The notes: generated by a model not told the origin, from the letters alone. Shown: positions 1 to 10,664, counted from the first letter of the stretch. The stretch is DNA of 64,000 nucleotides from Gillisella terrae (GCF_004801395.1 NZ_SSOA01000011.1:1-64000); one strand, 5' to 3'. Translations and numbers: made by a program.

Positions 1-68
1 GTTCGACTTGCATGTGTTAAGCCTGCCGCCAGCGTTCGTTCTGAGCCAGGATCAAACTCTCAAGTTGA
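1..68 (-). rRNA. rrs: 16S ribosomal RNA, 5' end only (cut by window edge)
   Basis: Read on the minus strand, this stretch gives the 5' end of 16S rRNA, including the universal primer site AGAGTTTGATCCTGGCTCAG followed by an alphaproteobacterial continuation up to CATGCAAGTCGAAC. The mature 5' end should lie near position 68. The rest of the operon is outside the window to the left. Confidence 0.97.
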
Positions 69-434
69 GAATTCAATCTAGACTAATCACTATGTTCTGA
101 ATCGACGAGAACTCACTCGATCAAACCTTAACGTCATCAAATCGCATCACTGCAATCAAACAACAGTTCAATCTGGTGTTCTCATATCAAAACGTGACCG
201 TCATTTGTCTTCTATCAGAGCGTTTATTGCTAAACCCTCCAACGCAAAACCGCCGTCCACGTTTCTCTTTCTTCTCATCTTCAATTGTCAAATAACTGAC
301 GGTAAAAAAACCGTCAAAAAACCACCTCAACCAAACCGCAAAGCCCGGTCGTCTAACTCTAAAAGCTATCCAGATGATTTCATTTGAGCGAAATCAACAC
401 TTCCTCAGAAGCGCCGCCTCGTTCGGTGAGGCGG
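69..434 (-). other. rRNA operon leader region
   Basis: This is the stretch between the rRNA promoter and the mature 16S end, read leftwards. It has no credible gene; a 60-codon open frame at 205-387 lacks any coding character. A small hairpin (GACGGT, six-base loop, ACCGTC) lies at 298-315. Leader processing or antitermination elements are expected here, but I cannot identify them individually. Confidence 0.6.
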
Positions 435-463
435 GTTCTAGGACCAACAAACAAATATGTCAA
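435..463 (-). promoter_or_regulatory. rRNA operon promoter
   Basis: On the minus strand there is a perfect -35 box TTGACA (463 to 458), a 17-base spacer and a -10-like box TAGAAC (440 to 435), about 370 bases upstream of the 16S 5' end. Spacing and -35 quality fit a strong sigma-70 rRNA promoter, with transcription starting near 428. Confidence 0.7.
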
Positions 464-691
464 ACACAAAATCCAACCAAATCTCATATTTTCGATAACC
501 ACCTGTTTCTAAAAATTTTTTGGTATTTTTAACGCGTGGATTGGCAATGCAGCATCGAAAATACCTCTGATGATTTTTCACGCCCTTCGCATACCGCACT
601 CATATCATTCTAAAATGCCAGCACTTCACGCGATATCCGCATTTCCGATTGGCAGGAAAGGAAACCAGTTTTGCTTTCGAAATCTCCTTAA

Positions 692-719
692 TTGACATGA
701 TCTATTAGTTTTATAGACT
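692..719 (+). promoter_or_regulatory. probable promoter and operator of the sulfate transport operon
   Basis: TTGACA at 692-697 is followed after 16 bases by TAGACT at 714-719, about 30 bases before the sbp start. Overlapping it is a small dyad, TCTAT (701-705) and ATAGA (713-717). The string TCTATTAGT (701-709) recurs upstream of the Rrf2 gene at 6939-6947, so this may be a shared regulator site. That link is an inference. Confidence 0.5.
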
Positions 720-746
720 GATAGCAATCAACAATGGGAGCCATTT

Positions 747-1766
747 ATGAGACGCAGAAGCTTAACACTCGGATTGCTTGGTATTTCTCTGTCCATGGCG
801 ATGACGCCAATTGTCCCGGCCTTCGCAGGGCAGGAGATTCTCAATGTCTCCTACGATCCGACGCGCGAACTCTACAAACAATATGATCTCGCGTTTGAAA
901 AATACTGGAAGGGCAAGACCGGGGAGGATGTGACCATCAACCAGTCCCATGGCGGCTCCGGCAAGCAGGCGCGCGCGGTCATTGACGGACTGGAGGCCGA
1001 TGTTGTGACCTTGGCCCTCGAAGCCGATATTGACGTGATTGCCGAAAAGACCGGGAAGATTCCAGCCGATTGGAAGAGCCTGCTGCCCAACAACAGCGCT
1101 CCTTATACGTCTACCATCGTGTTTCTGGTGCGCAAGGGCAATCCCAAGGGCATCAAGGATTGGGGCGATCTGATCAAGGACGATATTCAGGTGATCACAC
1201 CAAACCCCAAAACGTCCGGCGGCGCGCGTTGGAATTTCCTAGCGGCTTGGGCGTGGGCGAAGAAGACCTATGGTGGCGATGATGCCAAGATCCGCGACTA
1301 TATCACCAAGCTCTTCCAGCACGTACCCGTTCTCGATACTGGCGCGCGCGGAGCAACACAGACCTTTGCCGAGCGGGGCATTGGCGATGTGTTGATCGCC
1401 TGGGAAAATGAGGCTTACCTGTCGTTGGACGAGCTTGGCCCGGATAAGTTCGACATTATTGCCCCATCCATCTCGATCAAAGCCGAGCCGCCAGTGGCTT
1501 TGGTCAAGGGCAATGCGGACGCCCATGGCACCACCAAGGTTGCGACCGCCTATCTTGAGTATCTTTACTCACCAGAAGGTCAGCAATTGGCAGCGAAGAA
1601 TTATTACCGCCCGTCTGATCCCTCCAAGGTCAACCCGGAAGACTTGAAGCGGTTTTCCAAACTGGACCTCGTGACGATTGAGGATTTTGGCGGATGGAAG
1701 AAAGCCCAGCCTGAATTTTTCAGCGACGGCGGTATCTTCGATACGATTTACAAGCCAGCGCGGTAA
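747..1766 (+). CDS. sbp: sulfate ABC transporter substrate-binding protein
   Basis: Periplasmic sulfate-binding protein of 339 residues that delivers sulfate to the CysTWA importer for sulfur assimilation. A Sec signal peptide is visible, with likely cleavage after PAFA (residue 27). The mature protein opens with [13 protein letters not shown] and carries SHGGSGKQ and [11 protein letters not shown], motifs that contribute the sulfate-binding pocket in the Sbp/CysP family. Overall it resembles enterobacterial Sbp more than the thiosulfate-binding CysP. The start has GGGAG just upstream (736-740). It is first in a four-gene operon, with cysT following after 6 bases. Confidence 0.95.
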   Translation: MRRRSLTLGLLGISLSMAMTPIVPAFAGQEILNVSYDPTRELYKQYDLAFEKYWKGKTGEDVTINQSHGGSGKQARAVIDGLEADVVTLALEADIDVIAEKTGKIPADWKSLLPNNSAPYTSTIVFLVRKGNPKGIKDWGDLIKDDIQVITPNPKTSGGARWNFLAAWAWAKKTYGGDDAKIRDYITKLFQHVPVLDTGARGATQTFAERGIGDVLIAWENEAYLSLDELGPDKFDIIAPSISIKAEPPVALVKGNADAHGTTKVATAYLEYLYSPEGQQLAAKNYYRPSDPSKVNPEDLKRFSKLDLVTIEDFGGWKKAQPEFFSDGGIFDTIYKPAR

Positions 1767-1772
1767 CAGATC

Positions 1773-2630
1773 ATGGCCACCCTCTCCCTCTTCAAGGGTT
1801 GGCAGTGGAAACATCCGAGCGTCATTCCCGGTTTCGGGATGACGCTCGGACTGTCGCTGTCGATGCTGACATTGATTGTTCTTATCCCCCTCGCAGCTTT
1901 GGTGCTTAGGGCCGGGTCGCTGGGGCCGTCCGGCATTCTGGCGATTGCCTCTGATCCTCGCATTCTGTCGGCGTTAAAGGTGAGTTTTGTCACGGCGCTT
2001 ATCGCCGCCACGGCCAATGCGGTGTTTGGCACACTTACAGCCTGGGTTCTGGTGCGTTATCAGTTCCCCGGCAGACGGCTGCTGGACGCGCTGATTGATC
2101 TGCCGTTCGCCCTGCCCACCGCCGTTGCCGGCATTGCGCTCACCACAATTTATGCTCCCAACGGCTTGATTGGCCAATGGCTGGCCCCGCTTGGCATCAA
2201 GGTGGCTTATACGCCTCTCGGCATTGTTGTCGCGCTGATTGCAGTCGGCTTTCCGTTTGTGGTGCGCACCGTTCAGCCGGTGATGGAAGAAATTGCCCGC
2301 GAAACCGAAGAAGCGGCGGCAACATTGGGTGCCAGACGGGTGCAAACTCTCGTGCAAGTCGTTCTTCCGCCTCTGGTGCCCGCCATTCTCACTGGCTTTG
2401 CGCTGGCACTGGCCCGCGGCGTTGGAGAATACGGCTCGGTGATCTTCATTGCCGGAAACCTGCCCTTCAAATCAGAAATCGCTCCGCTTCTGATCGTCAT
2501 CAAGCTTGAAGAGTTCAATTATACGGCTGCCACCGTAATTGCCGCGATCATGCTCACCATCTCTTTTGTGATGCTGTTCATCATCAACGCCATTCAAAAC
2601 TGGAGTCAGAAGAGGTTTGGTAATGGCTGA
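1773..2630 (+). CDS. cysT: sulfate ABC transporter permease CysT (CysU)
   Basis: Inner-membrane permease of 285 residues, one half of the sulfate channel. About six hydrophobic segments are visible. The EAA-type cytoplasmic loop that contacts the ATPase is seen as EEAAATLGARRVQTLVQV in the second half. The N-terminal PGFGMTLGLSLSML matches the usual CysT opening. The ribosome-binding site is weak, and translation probably depends on coupling to sbp six bases upstream. A strong hairpin (1814-1850) lies inside the first 30 codons. The last 8 bases overlap the start of cysW. Confidence 0.94.
   Translation: MATLSLFKGWQWKHPSVIPGFGMTLGLSLSMLTLIVLIPLAALVLRAGSLGPSGILAIASDPRILSALKVSFVTALIAATANAVFGTLTAWVLVRYQFPGRRLLDALIDLPFALPTAVAGIALTTIYAPNGLIGQWLAPLGIKVAYTPLGIVVALIAVGFPFVVRTVQPVMEEIARETEEAAATLGARRVQTLVQVVLPPLVPAILTGFALALARGVGEYGSVIFIAGNLPFKSEIAPLLIVIKLEEFNYTAATVIAAIMLTISFVMLFIINAIQNWSQKRFGNG
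1814..1850 (+). other. long hairpin inside the 5' part of cysT
   Basis: TCCGAGCGTCAT(T)CCCG at 1814-1830 pairs with CGGGATGACGCTCGGA at 1835-1850: 16 base pairs, one bulged T and a four-base loop. It starts 41 bases after the cysT start codon. The encoded HPSVIPGFGMTLG is partly constrained by the protein, so the hairpin could be incidental or could modulate permease expression relative to the binding protein. Confidence 0.6.
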
Positions 2631-3483
2631 TCAATCCCCTCGTAAAAAGCCTCATCGTGATCCGACAACTGAGCCGATCGCAATCCGCTGGCTGCTGATC
2701 AGCCTGGCGTTTACTTTTCTGGCACTTTTTCTCATCGTGCCGCTGGGTGCTGTGCTCATTCGCGTCTTTCAGGCAGGCTGGAACTCTTTTGCCGCCACCA
2801 TGACCGATCGAGATACCCTCTCGGCGATCAAGCTGACCCTTGCCGTGGCGGCGCTGGCTGTTCCCTTCAATCTGGTGTTTGGCATTGCCGCTGCCTGGGC
2901 GATTGCCAAATTTGACTTCAAGGGCAAGACCATTCTGATCACGCTGATCGATCTGCCGTTTTCGGTCTCGCCGGTCATTGCCGGTCTGGTCTATGTTTTG
3001 CTGTTTGGGGCAGATAGCTGGCTTGGGCCGCAGTTGAAAGCCATGGGTTTTCCCGTTGTGTTTGCCTTCCCCGGCATTTTTCTGGCCACCGTTTTCGTGA
3101 CATTTCCGTTCATTGCCCGCGAGCTTATTCCGCTGATGGAGGCCCAAGGCACGGCAGACGAGGAAGCCGCCATTACCCTCGGTGCCACGGGTTTGCAGAC
3201 CTTCTTTCGGGTCACCTTGCCCAATATCAAATGGGCGCTGCTCTACGGCGTTCTTCTGTGCAATGCGCGTGCGATGGGCGAGTTTGGCGCGGTCTCTGTG
3301 GTGTCTGGCCATGTGCGCGGCAAGACCGACACGATGCCGCTGCACATTGAGGCGCTTTATAACGACTATAACACCGGCGGAGCATTTGCCGTTGCCTCTC
3401 TTCTGGCAGCCCTTGCTCTCGTCACCCTCATTCTCAGAACATTGCTGGAACTGCGTTTTGGCAATGGCGCTGGCCACAAATAA
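2623..3483 (+). CDS. cysW: sulfate ABC transporter permease CysW
   Basis: Second permease subunit of the sulfate importer, 286 residues from the chosen start. It is hydrophobic with about six membrane segments. The EAA loop reads as EEAAITLGATGLQTFFRVTLP, followed by the family-typical ARAMGEFGAVSVVSG stretch. I chose ATG at 2623 because GAGG at 2612-2615 sits seven bases upstream; a TTG two codons earlier is possible but less likely. It overlaps cysT by 8 bases and precedes cysA by 21 bases, consistent with a coupled operon. Confidence 0.94.
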   Translation: MADQSPRKKPHRDPTTEPIAIRWLLISLAFTFLALFLIVPLGAVLIRVFQAGWNSFAATMTDRDTLSAIKLTLAVAALAVPFNLVFGIAAAWAIAKFDFKGKTILITLIDLPFSVSPVIAGLVYVLLFGADSWLGPQLKAMGFPVVFAFPGIFLATVFVTFPFIARELIPLMEAQGTADEEAAITLGATGLQTFFRVTLPNIKWALLYGVLLCNARAMGEFGAVSVVSGHVRGKTDTMPLHIEALYNDYNTGGAFAVASLLAALALVTLILRTLLELRFGNGAGHK

Positions 3484-3504
3484 GCCGGAAAGGCAGGACT
3501 GTTC

Positions 3505-4533
3505 ATGGATATCCGCATAGACAACATCCGTAAGGAATTCGGCGATTTCCCAGCCCTTCATGACGTGTCGCTCAAGATCGGCTCCGGCGAGTTGATCGCC
3601 CTGCTCGGCCCTTCCGGCTCTGGCAAAACAACCCTGTTGCGGCTGGTGGCCGGGCTGGAATTTCCCACCCAGGGGCGCATTCTGTTTGGCGATGAGGATG
3701 CATCGTGGAAAAGTGTTCAGGAGCGCAATGTTGGTTTTGTCTTTCAGCATTATGCCCTGTTTCGGCATATGACCGTGGCTGACAATATCGCCTTTGGCCT
3801 CAATGTGCGCCCAGCCAAAAATCGCCCACCCAAGGCCGAAATTCGCCGCCGCGTGGAAGAGTTGATCGATATGGTGCAGCTTTCCGGCATGGAAGGGCGC
3901 TATCCGGCCCAATTGTCCGGCGGGCAGCGCCAGCGTGTGGCCTTGGCCCGCGCCATGGCCATTGAGCCGCGCGTTCTGTTGCTGGATGAGCCCTTTGGTG
4001 CGCTTGATGCCAAGGTGCGCAAGGAATTGCGCAAATGGCTGCGCGAGTTTCATGATCGCACCGGCCACACCACACTGTTTGTGACCCATGATCAGGAGGA
4101 AGCCCTTGAGCTTGCCGACCGCGTTGTGGTGATGAGCCAGGGCAAGATCGAGCAGGTCGGCTCTGCGGATGATATTTATGACCACCCGCAATCGGCCTTT
4201 GTCTTTTCCTTTGTCGGCGACAATGCATCCTTGCCGGTCAGCATCCATCAGGGTCAGGTGTTGTTTAACGGCAAGCCTTTGGGCATTGAAACAACCATTG
4301 CCAGCAACAGCGCCCGCCTGTTCTTTCGCCCGCGCGATATTGCGCTGCGCAGCGAGGGACCGGCGCTGGAGGGGCGGATTGTGTCTAGCCGTCGGCTGGC
4401 CGGGGCACGCATTGCCGAACTGGATATGGGATCAGGACCGGACGATCGGATCGAGATCGAACTGCCGCTGACGGTTGCCTCCAATCAAGGCGATGTTGTC
4501 CGCTTCCTGCCATCAAGGTGGTCGGTGTTTTAG
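3505..4533 (+). CDS. cysA: sulfate ABC transporter ATP-binding protein CysA
   Basis: ATPase of the sulfate importer, 342 residues. Visible motifs are Walker A GPSGSGKT (35-42), Q-loop glutamine 81, signature LSGGQ (137-141), Walker B VLLLDEP (157-163) and switch histidine 195. The C-terminal third is a TOBE-like regulatory region. It is last in the operon. The stop codon TAG at 4531-4533 is also the first three bases of an intergenic repeat edge (TAGAGTTTGTCAGG), so the end of the gene abuts or was remodelled by the repeat; the length is still close to normal for CysA. Confidence 0.95.
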   Translation: MDIRIDNIRKEFGDFPALHDVSLKIGSGELIALLGPSGSGKTTLLRLVAGLEFPTQGRILFGDEDASWKSVQERNVGFVFQHYALFRHMTVADNIAFGLNVRPAKNRPPKAEIRRRVEELIDMVQLSGMEGRYPAQLSGGQRQRVALARAMAIEPRVLLLDEPFGALDAKVRKELRKWLREFHDRTGHTTLFVTHDQEEALELADRVVVMSQGKIEQVGSADDIYDHPQSAFVFSFVGDNASLPVSIHQGQVLFNGKPLGIETTIASNSARLFFRPRDIALRSEGPALEGRIVSSRRLAGARIAELDMGSGPDDRIEIELPLTVASNQGDVVRFLPSRWSVF

Positions 4534-4647
4534 AGTTTGTCAGGGAAGCGTGGAATCCGGCTTTCCCGAAAAGACAAAACAAATCAAAAGAATTGACTGC
4601 ATAATTCCTTACAGCGCCTTGCGCCATATATGGCGCAAGGCGCTGTA
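4531..4647 (+). repeat. mosaic repeat: E module, partial A module, complete B palindrome
   Basis: E module begins at the cysA stop (TAGAGTTTGTCAGG at 4531-4544) and continues with a segment also found inverted at 32938-32998. A fragment of module A (CTGCATAATTCCTTA, 4596-4610) follows. A perfect 38-base palindrome, module B, lies at 4610-4647 (TACAGCGCCTTGCGCCATA and its reverse complement). B could act as a terminator stem, but no T run follows. Confidence 0.85.
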
Positions 4648-4693
4648 TCGCTGCCGTCAGTGGTTTGCCCGACTGCCCCGCCGCCCCCCAGAC

Positions 4694-4717
4694 ATCTCTC
4701 CCCCGAGGGGGAGAGAT
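4694..4717. repeat. short G+C-rich palindrome
   Basis: ATCTCTCCCCC, a two-base loop GA, and GGGGGAGAGAT form an 11-base-pair inverted repeat. It resembles the arms of the larger element at 32527-32828 (CATCTCCCCC...GGAGGGAGATC). The rest of 4648-4770 holds no gene. Confidence 0.7.
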
Positions 4718-4770
4718 CGCTTACCGTTGAGCTCTTGCGCTCATTGTCTTGAAATTCCATTCGCATGATC

Positions 4771-6156
4771 TCAGTGAACTTCACCGCTCTTTGAGAGCGT
4801 GAACGCCTCAAGCCGATGGGCCTGAAGTTGGCGGGCGATGTGTTGTGCTTGCAGGCGAATGTCCGGGATGGCGATTGTTTCCCAAAACGTGCCGAGCGTT
4901 ACAGGTCCAAGGCCGAAAATCCGGTGTGAGCTTTTGCCACGGGCATCAATGAGGTTGAAATTACTATCAAACTCCAAACCTAAGCCCAGACAATCCTGCC
5001 TTGCCTGCCCTTGTTTGAGCAATGAGTTGAGCAAAGGGGGCAGGCCATGGATTGATTTTCTGCGAATGCCCCGGCAGTCATACACGGCATCGGCTTCCAA
5101 GTCGCAGCAGGTACTGGACGCGATGTCGTGAAAGGTGAGGATTGTTCTGTCACTATTAGCCAGCGCATCGACAAACCGACCCTTTTTGATGGCCAATTTT
5201 CCGTCGTACAAAGCCGCTTGCAAGCGTGTCGCCTGGGTCTGGGGCATGCGGTGGCGATGGATATCCCAAAAGGAGGCGGCATGACGGAGAAAGCGTGCGC
5301 GTGAGTCTTTGGGCAGATGTTTCCAGATTGTCTGAATATGCGGGCGCAGGCCATCCATCACATCGCGCCAGTCACCCCCCACCGCTTGATGGGCCACAAC
5401 AAGCCGTGTCAGCCAGCGCATGAGATAATGAATGCTGGCACCCAGCGGAATATCGGCGGTGGACAGCGACAGGGGGTGGTGCGGCCCATGGGGTCTTGGC
5501 AGCAAGCCTTTGCGCGAAATGGCAAGGATCGGTCCTTGATGATCTGCATCGAGCAAAGACAGCACCTTATCGACCATGGTGAGGCCTGTTCCGAGAACAA
5601 CCACCCGTGCATCGCGATCCTGTGGCACCTCCTCCTGCCAGGGATCACGCAACGGTCCATCAGCTGCGGAGCGAACACCATAGCCGGAGGCAATCACCAC
5701 GAAATGAGCGGGCACAACCGAGCCATCTGCCAACAGCACCTCGGCACCGGCTTCGTGTTGGCGCAGGCCGCAACATTCCTGCGCGATAATCCGCACGGGT
5801 GCGGTTTGAGCCGATGTGCTCAGCGTGCGTAGCAGGTCTTCGAGATAGTCTCCATAAAACATCCGGGGCACAAATCCGTCCGCCATTGCAGCTTCTGCGG
5901 CAGCTTCGGGGTGATTGGCGTGCAGCCAGCGCACAAAATCGTCTGGCACCTCGGCAAAAGCACTGATTCCTGCCGCCCGGACATTCAACAGGTGAGACGG
6001 GTTTGACGTCGAATAGGCAAGGCCTCGCCCCAGATGAGGCCCGGCCTCAACAATCGTGATCCGGAATTTGACTGCCTGATTGCAATTTTGAGCAAGATGG
6101 GCGGCCATCACAATGCCGCTGGCACCACCGCCGATGATAACAATATGTTTTGTCAT
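4771..6156 (-). CDS. FAD/NAD(P)-binding protein (NAD_binding_9 type), possible monooxygenase or oxidoreductase
   Basis: Flavoprotein of about 461 residues with no assigned substrate. The N-terminal dinucleotide-binding fold is clear: HIVIIGGGASG with GGGASG at residues 9-14. It is followed by the family-typical YSTSNPSHLLNVRAAGISAF segment and a second Rossmann-like motif VVVLGTGLTMVD. Cysteine pairs occur in the central part (ECCGLRQ) and late (SSTCCDLEADAVYDC). I chose ATG at 6156 because GGAGG lies six bases upstream; a TTG five codons earlier is a weaker alternative. It lies 40 bases downstream of the Rrf2 regulator on the same strand, so the two are probably co-transcribed. The nearby sulfate operon hints at a sulfur-related role, but this is only an inference. 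Confidence 0.8.
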   Translation of the reverse strand: MTKHIVIIGGGASGIVMAAHLAQNCNQAVKFRITIVEAGPHLGRGLAYSTSNPSHLLNVRAAGISAFAEVPDDFVRWLHANHPEAAAEAAMADGFVPRMFYGDYLEDLLRTLSTSAQTAPVRIIAQECCGLRQHEAGAEVLLADGSVVPAHFVVIASGYGVRSAADGPLRDPWQEEVPQDRDARVVVLGTGLTMVDKVLSLLDADHQGPILAISRKGLLPRPHGPHHPLSLSTADIPLGASIHYLMRWLTRLVVAHQAVGGDWRDVMDGLRPHIQTIWKHLPKDSRARFLRHAASFWDIHRHRMPQTQATRLQAALYDGKLAIKKGRFVDALANSDRTILTFHDIASSTCCDLEADAVYDCRGIRRKSIHGLPPLLNSLLKQGQARQDCLGLGLEFDSNFNLIDARGKSSHRIFGLGPVTLGTFWETIAIPDIRLQAQHIARQLQAHRLEAFTLSKSGEVH

Positions 6157-6196
6157 AACGACCTCCAGCAAACCGTTGAAGGGCGTTCAATGGGTT

Positions 6197-6655
6197 TTAA
6201 GAAATCCCCAGCATACGGCCAAGCCCATCGGCTTCGCTGTCCACCATATGTCTCAGATCCGAGAGGGACTTGTTGTCGAGCACCGCCGCGATGGCCTCGC
6301 GCACTTCCAGCATCGTTAATCTCACCGGGCAGGTTGCCTCGTCGACACAATCGTTGCAGCGGTGATAGGCGGTGCGGCTGGCACAACTGATGGGCGCCAG
6401 AGGCCCGTCGAGCACCCGCAATGCATGGCCCACCATGATCTCTTCGGGCTTGCGGGTCAGGCAATAGCCGCCACCCCGCCCCTTTCGGGCAAAGACGAAC
6501 CCGCTGTTGCGCAGATCGGCCAGGATAGCATCGAGGAACTTTTTTGACATCCCTTGCGCTTCGGCAATTTCCATTGATTGAGTAACGACACCTTCGGGCA
6601 GACCTGCAAGATGATAAAGCGCTTTCAACCCATATTTGCCTTTCATGGACAACAT
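6197..6655 (-). CDS. Rrf2-family transcriptional regulator
   Basis: DNA-binding regulator of 152 residues. An N-terminal winged helix-turn-helix (MLSMKGKYGLKALYHLA..., recognition region around SKKFLDAILADLRNSGFV) is followed by RKGRGGGYCL, the Rrf2 wing. Cysteines at 91, 100, 103 and 109 form a cluster in the region where IscR, NsrR and RirA bind an Fe-S cluster, so this is probably an Fe-S or redox/sulfur sensor. I chose ATG at 6655 because the family starts with this sequence and AAAGGA lies upstream; an ATG 27 codons earlier would add an atypical tail. An 11-base palindrome at 6682-6692, just upstream, may be an autoregulatory operator. It heads an apparent operon with the flavoprotein. 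Confidence 0.88.
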   Translation of the reverse strand: MLSMKGKYGLKALYHLAGLPEGVVTQSMEIAEAQGMSKKFLDAILADLRNSGFVFARKGRGGGYCLTRKPEEIMVGHALRVLDGPLAPISCASRTAYHRCNDCVDEATCPVRLTMLEVREAIAAVLDNKSLSDLRHMVDSEADGLGRMLGIS

Positions 6656-6681
6656 CGGGCACTCTTTCCTTTCGGCAATTG

Positions 6682-6692
6682 ATATTGAATAT
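6682..6692 (-). promoter_or_regulatory. palindrome upstream of the Rrf2 gene, possible operator
   Basis: ATATT-G-AATAT is a perfect dyad whose near edge lies about 26 bases upstream of the Rrf2 start codon. Position and symmetry suit autoregulation by the Rrf2 protein, though no experiment or alignment supports this here. Confidence 0.4.
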
Positions 6693-6938
6693 GGATTCGG
6701 TCCACGAACCATAGAGACATTCGCGTCCTTTTTCACCCTCGAACTCGTCCATTATTCCCTCCATCTGAAGCATTTCAGACCATGAGAGCCTGTCCGGGAA
6801 AGGCGATGAATGGCTTTTCCCAAAGACAGGCTCGAACAAAGGAAGCGAAAGTCCGTCGGCTCAACTCCAATCCGACGGCTTCGGATGCTCATTCTTCAAG
6901 CCATTTTGCCCCTCAACCCATCCGGATTTGAAAGGATT

Positions 6939-6962
6939 TCTATTAGTCTACCATTTTAATGG
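6939..6962. promoter_or_regulatory. TCTATTAGT motif next to a CCATT-TT-AATGG palindrome
   Basis: TCTATTAGT at 6939-6947 is identical to the string in the sulfate operon promoter at 701-709. It is followed at 6951-6962 by the perfect palindrome CCATTTTAATGG. The stretch from 6693 to 7040 has no convincing gene, so this may be a distal promoter or operator for the Rrf2 operon, some 285 bases away. Function is unproven. Confidence 0.35.
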
Positions 6963-7040
6963 ATTATGTAAACTAAAAATCCATCCATGGGCGATTTGCA
7001 GGGGCGACTTGCGCATCGTGCAGAAAATTGGGAGTGGCCT

Positions 7041-7224
7041 GCTGGATAATTCCTTAGAGTCTGTCAGCTTCACATTGAACCATAGTACACGACTTAAAAA
7101 GAAAGGCCCCTCCCCAACCCTCCCCCTTGTGGGGAGGGTTGGGGAGGGGTTACTCAAGCTCATAAAACGTATGCGGGGTGACCTATGCAGATTGAACCAG
7201 ACAGACTCTAAGGAATTATCCAGC
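7041..7224. repeat. MITE-like element with 25-base terminal inverted repeats around a G-type palindrome
   Basis: The 25 bases at 7041-7065 (beginning GCTGGATAATTCC, ending GAGTCTGTC) are repeated as a perfect inverse at 7200-7224. Nested inside is a G+C-rich palindrome at 7107-7149 (CCCCTCCCCAACCC and its inverse). The TAGAGTCTGTCAG edge is shared with the larger element at 32527-32828. No coding capacity. Confidence 0.85.
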
Positions 7225-7237
7225 AAATTAAGAGTGT

Positions 7238-7280
7238 TACAGCGAATCTTTGTACTCCATATGTGGCGCACGGCGCTGCA
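7238..7280. repeat. degenerate B palindrome
   Basis: A decayed copy of the TACAGC...GCTGTA palindrome, joined to the preceding element by the linker AAATTAAGAGTGT, as other B copies are joined to module A. Confidence 0.65.
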
Positions 7281-7290
7281 ATGCACTCAG

Positions 7291-7351
7291 TTTTTTGTTT
7301 CCGCCTCGAATTTATCTGAAACCGGATTTTCCTGATGCCTGATAAACTCTA
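7291..7351 (-). repeat. E module at the 3' end of oxyR
   Basis: Read on the minus strand, it starts TAGAGTTTATCAGG, where TAG is the oxyR stop codon, and continues with AAATCCGGTTT, matching the E module after cysA and the inverted copy at 32938-32998. It is diverged but recognisable. Confidence 0.65.
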
Positions 7352-8254
7352 GCAGATCATATCGCGGGTGCTGTGTTGTTTATTTAGGCCCACCTCGCGC
7401 ACGATATCGGCAATCTGGGCAAACTGAGCGGCAAGCGGGTTGGTCTTGCGCCAGACCATGCCGATGGTGCGAAACGGGCGTGGCTGTGCCAGCCGCGACA
7501 TCGACACATCCGACGAGCGGGTTTCGATTGAAACCGCCATATGCGGAATGAGGGTGACGCCAATGCCAGCCCCCACCATTTGCACGAGGGTCGAAAGTGA
7601 GCTGCCTTCCATCAAGTCCCGTGGCGCGGACGCCGGTATGTCGCAAAAGGACAAAGCCTGTTCACGAAAGCAATGGCCCTCTTCCAGCAGCAGCAGCCGC
7701 ATCTTTTTCAACATATCGGCGGACGGCACCGGCTTTTGCGCATCTTCCAACGGGCGCACCAGCACGAATTCTTCATCAAACAGCGCCACTTCTTCCAACG
7801 ATGGCTGCGACACCGGCAAAGCCACAATGGCCATATCCAGGCGGGCCTGCATAAGATCCTCAATCAATTTTTGCGTAATCGCCTCGCGTGGTCTCGGCTC
7901 CAGTCCGGGATAGCGTTGCGCCAGCAGCTTGATAATATCGGGCAGCAAATAGGGTGCCACCGTCGGGATCACGCCGATACGCAAACGGCCCGCAAGAGGG
8001 CCTTGTTCGGATCGTCCGAGATCTTTCAACTCATCAACAGAGCGCAAAATTGCCCCGACCCGCTCGGCAAATTCTTCGCCAAGGCTGGTCAGGCGGATCT
8101 GTCGCCCGCCGCGCTCCACCAGCGATGCGCCGATCATCTCTTCCAGCTCCTTGATCTGCACCGACAGTGCGGGCTGGGAAATGGCACAATTTTCGGCAGC
8201 CCGGCCAAAATGGCCGTGGCGGGCAAGCGCATCAAAATAGCGCAGATGTTTCAT
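7349..8254 (-). CDS. oxyR: hydrogen-peroxide-sensing LysR-type regulator OxyR
   Basis: Transcriptional activator of peroxide defence, 301 residues. The N-terminal LysR helix-turn-helix reads FGRAAENCAISQPALSVQIKELE. The two redox cysteines are present at 195 and 204 in GHCFREQALSFC, the same C-x8-C arrangement as Cys199/Cys208 of E. coli OxyR. I chose ATG at 8254 because it matches the family N-terminus and has TAGGA upstream; ATG at 8269 is possible. It is divergent from katG, its expected target. The stop codon falls at the edge of an intergenic repeat. Confidence 0.93.
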   Translation of the reverse strand: MKHLRYFDALARHGHFGRAAENCAISQPALSVQIKELEEMIGASLVERGGRQIRLTSLGEEFAERVGAILRSVDELKDLGRSEQGPLAGRLRIGVIPTVAPYLLPDIIKLLAQRYPGLEPRPREAITQKLIEDLMQARLDMAIVALPVSQPSLEEVALFDEEFVLVRPLEDAQKPVPSADMLKKMRLLLLEEGHCFREQALSFCDIPASAPRDLMEGSSLSTLVQMVGAGIGVTLIPHMAVSIETRSSDVSMSRLAQPRPFRTIGMVWRKTNPLAAQFAQIADIVREVGLNKQHSTRDMIC

Positions 8255-8277
8255 AGACAATCCTATCATAAGCCTAG
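8253..8277. promoter_or_regulatory. possible OxyR-binding tetranucleotide array
   Basis: ATAG (8253-8256), CTAT (8263-8266) and CTAG (8274-8277) are spaced 6 and 7 bases apart, similar to the ATAG/CTAT array bound by OxyR. It overlaps the oxyR start, which would suit autoregulation. The rest of the divergent region to 8450 carries the katG promoter, but I cannot place its boxes with confidence. Confidence 0.35.
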
Positions 8278-8330
8278 ATTATCGCAGTCTTCAGAATATA
8301 CAATTGGAATTTATGGAATTGCCTTGTTAG

Positions 8331-10625
<2,295 letters not shown>

Positions 10626-10664
10626 TCGTCCTTGGTGCTTGCTCGAGTACCGCCAACTTGAGCG

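Noticed and set aside
205-387. 60-codon open frame beside the rRNA promoter
   Set aside because: It lies antisense in the rRNA leader, has low-complexity composition and no start signals.
2584-4248. 554-codon frame on the minus strand across cysW and cysA
   Set aside because: It is an antisense shadow of two well-recognised genes, rich in His, Gln and Gly with no domain pattern. The same applies to long antisense frames at 44063-45760 and 16743-17915.
6153-6839. 228-codon frame overlapping the Rrf2 gene, preceded by a GGAGGGAATA-ATG start
   Set aside because: After about 30 codons it is only the Rrf2 sequence read out of frame. A short leader peptide is conceivable, but there is no stop or other support.
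6928-7335. 135-codon frame upstream of oxyR
   Set aside because: It consists almost wholly of repeat sequence (the 7041-7224 element and a B module) and would encode palindrome-derived residues.
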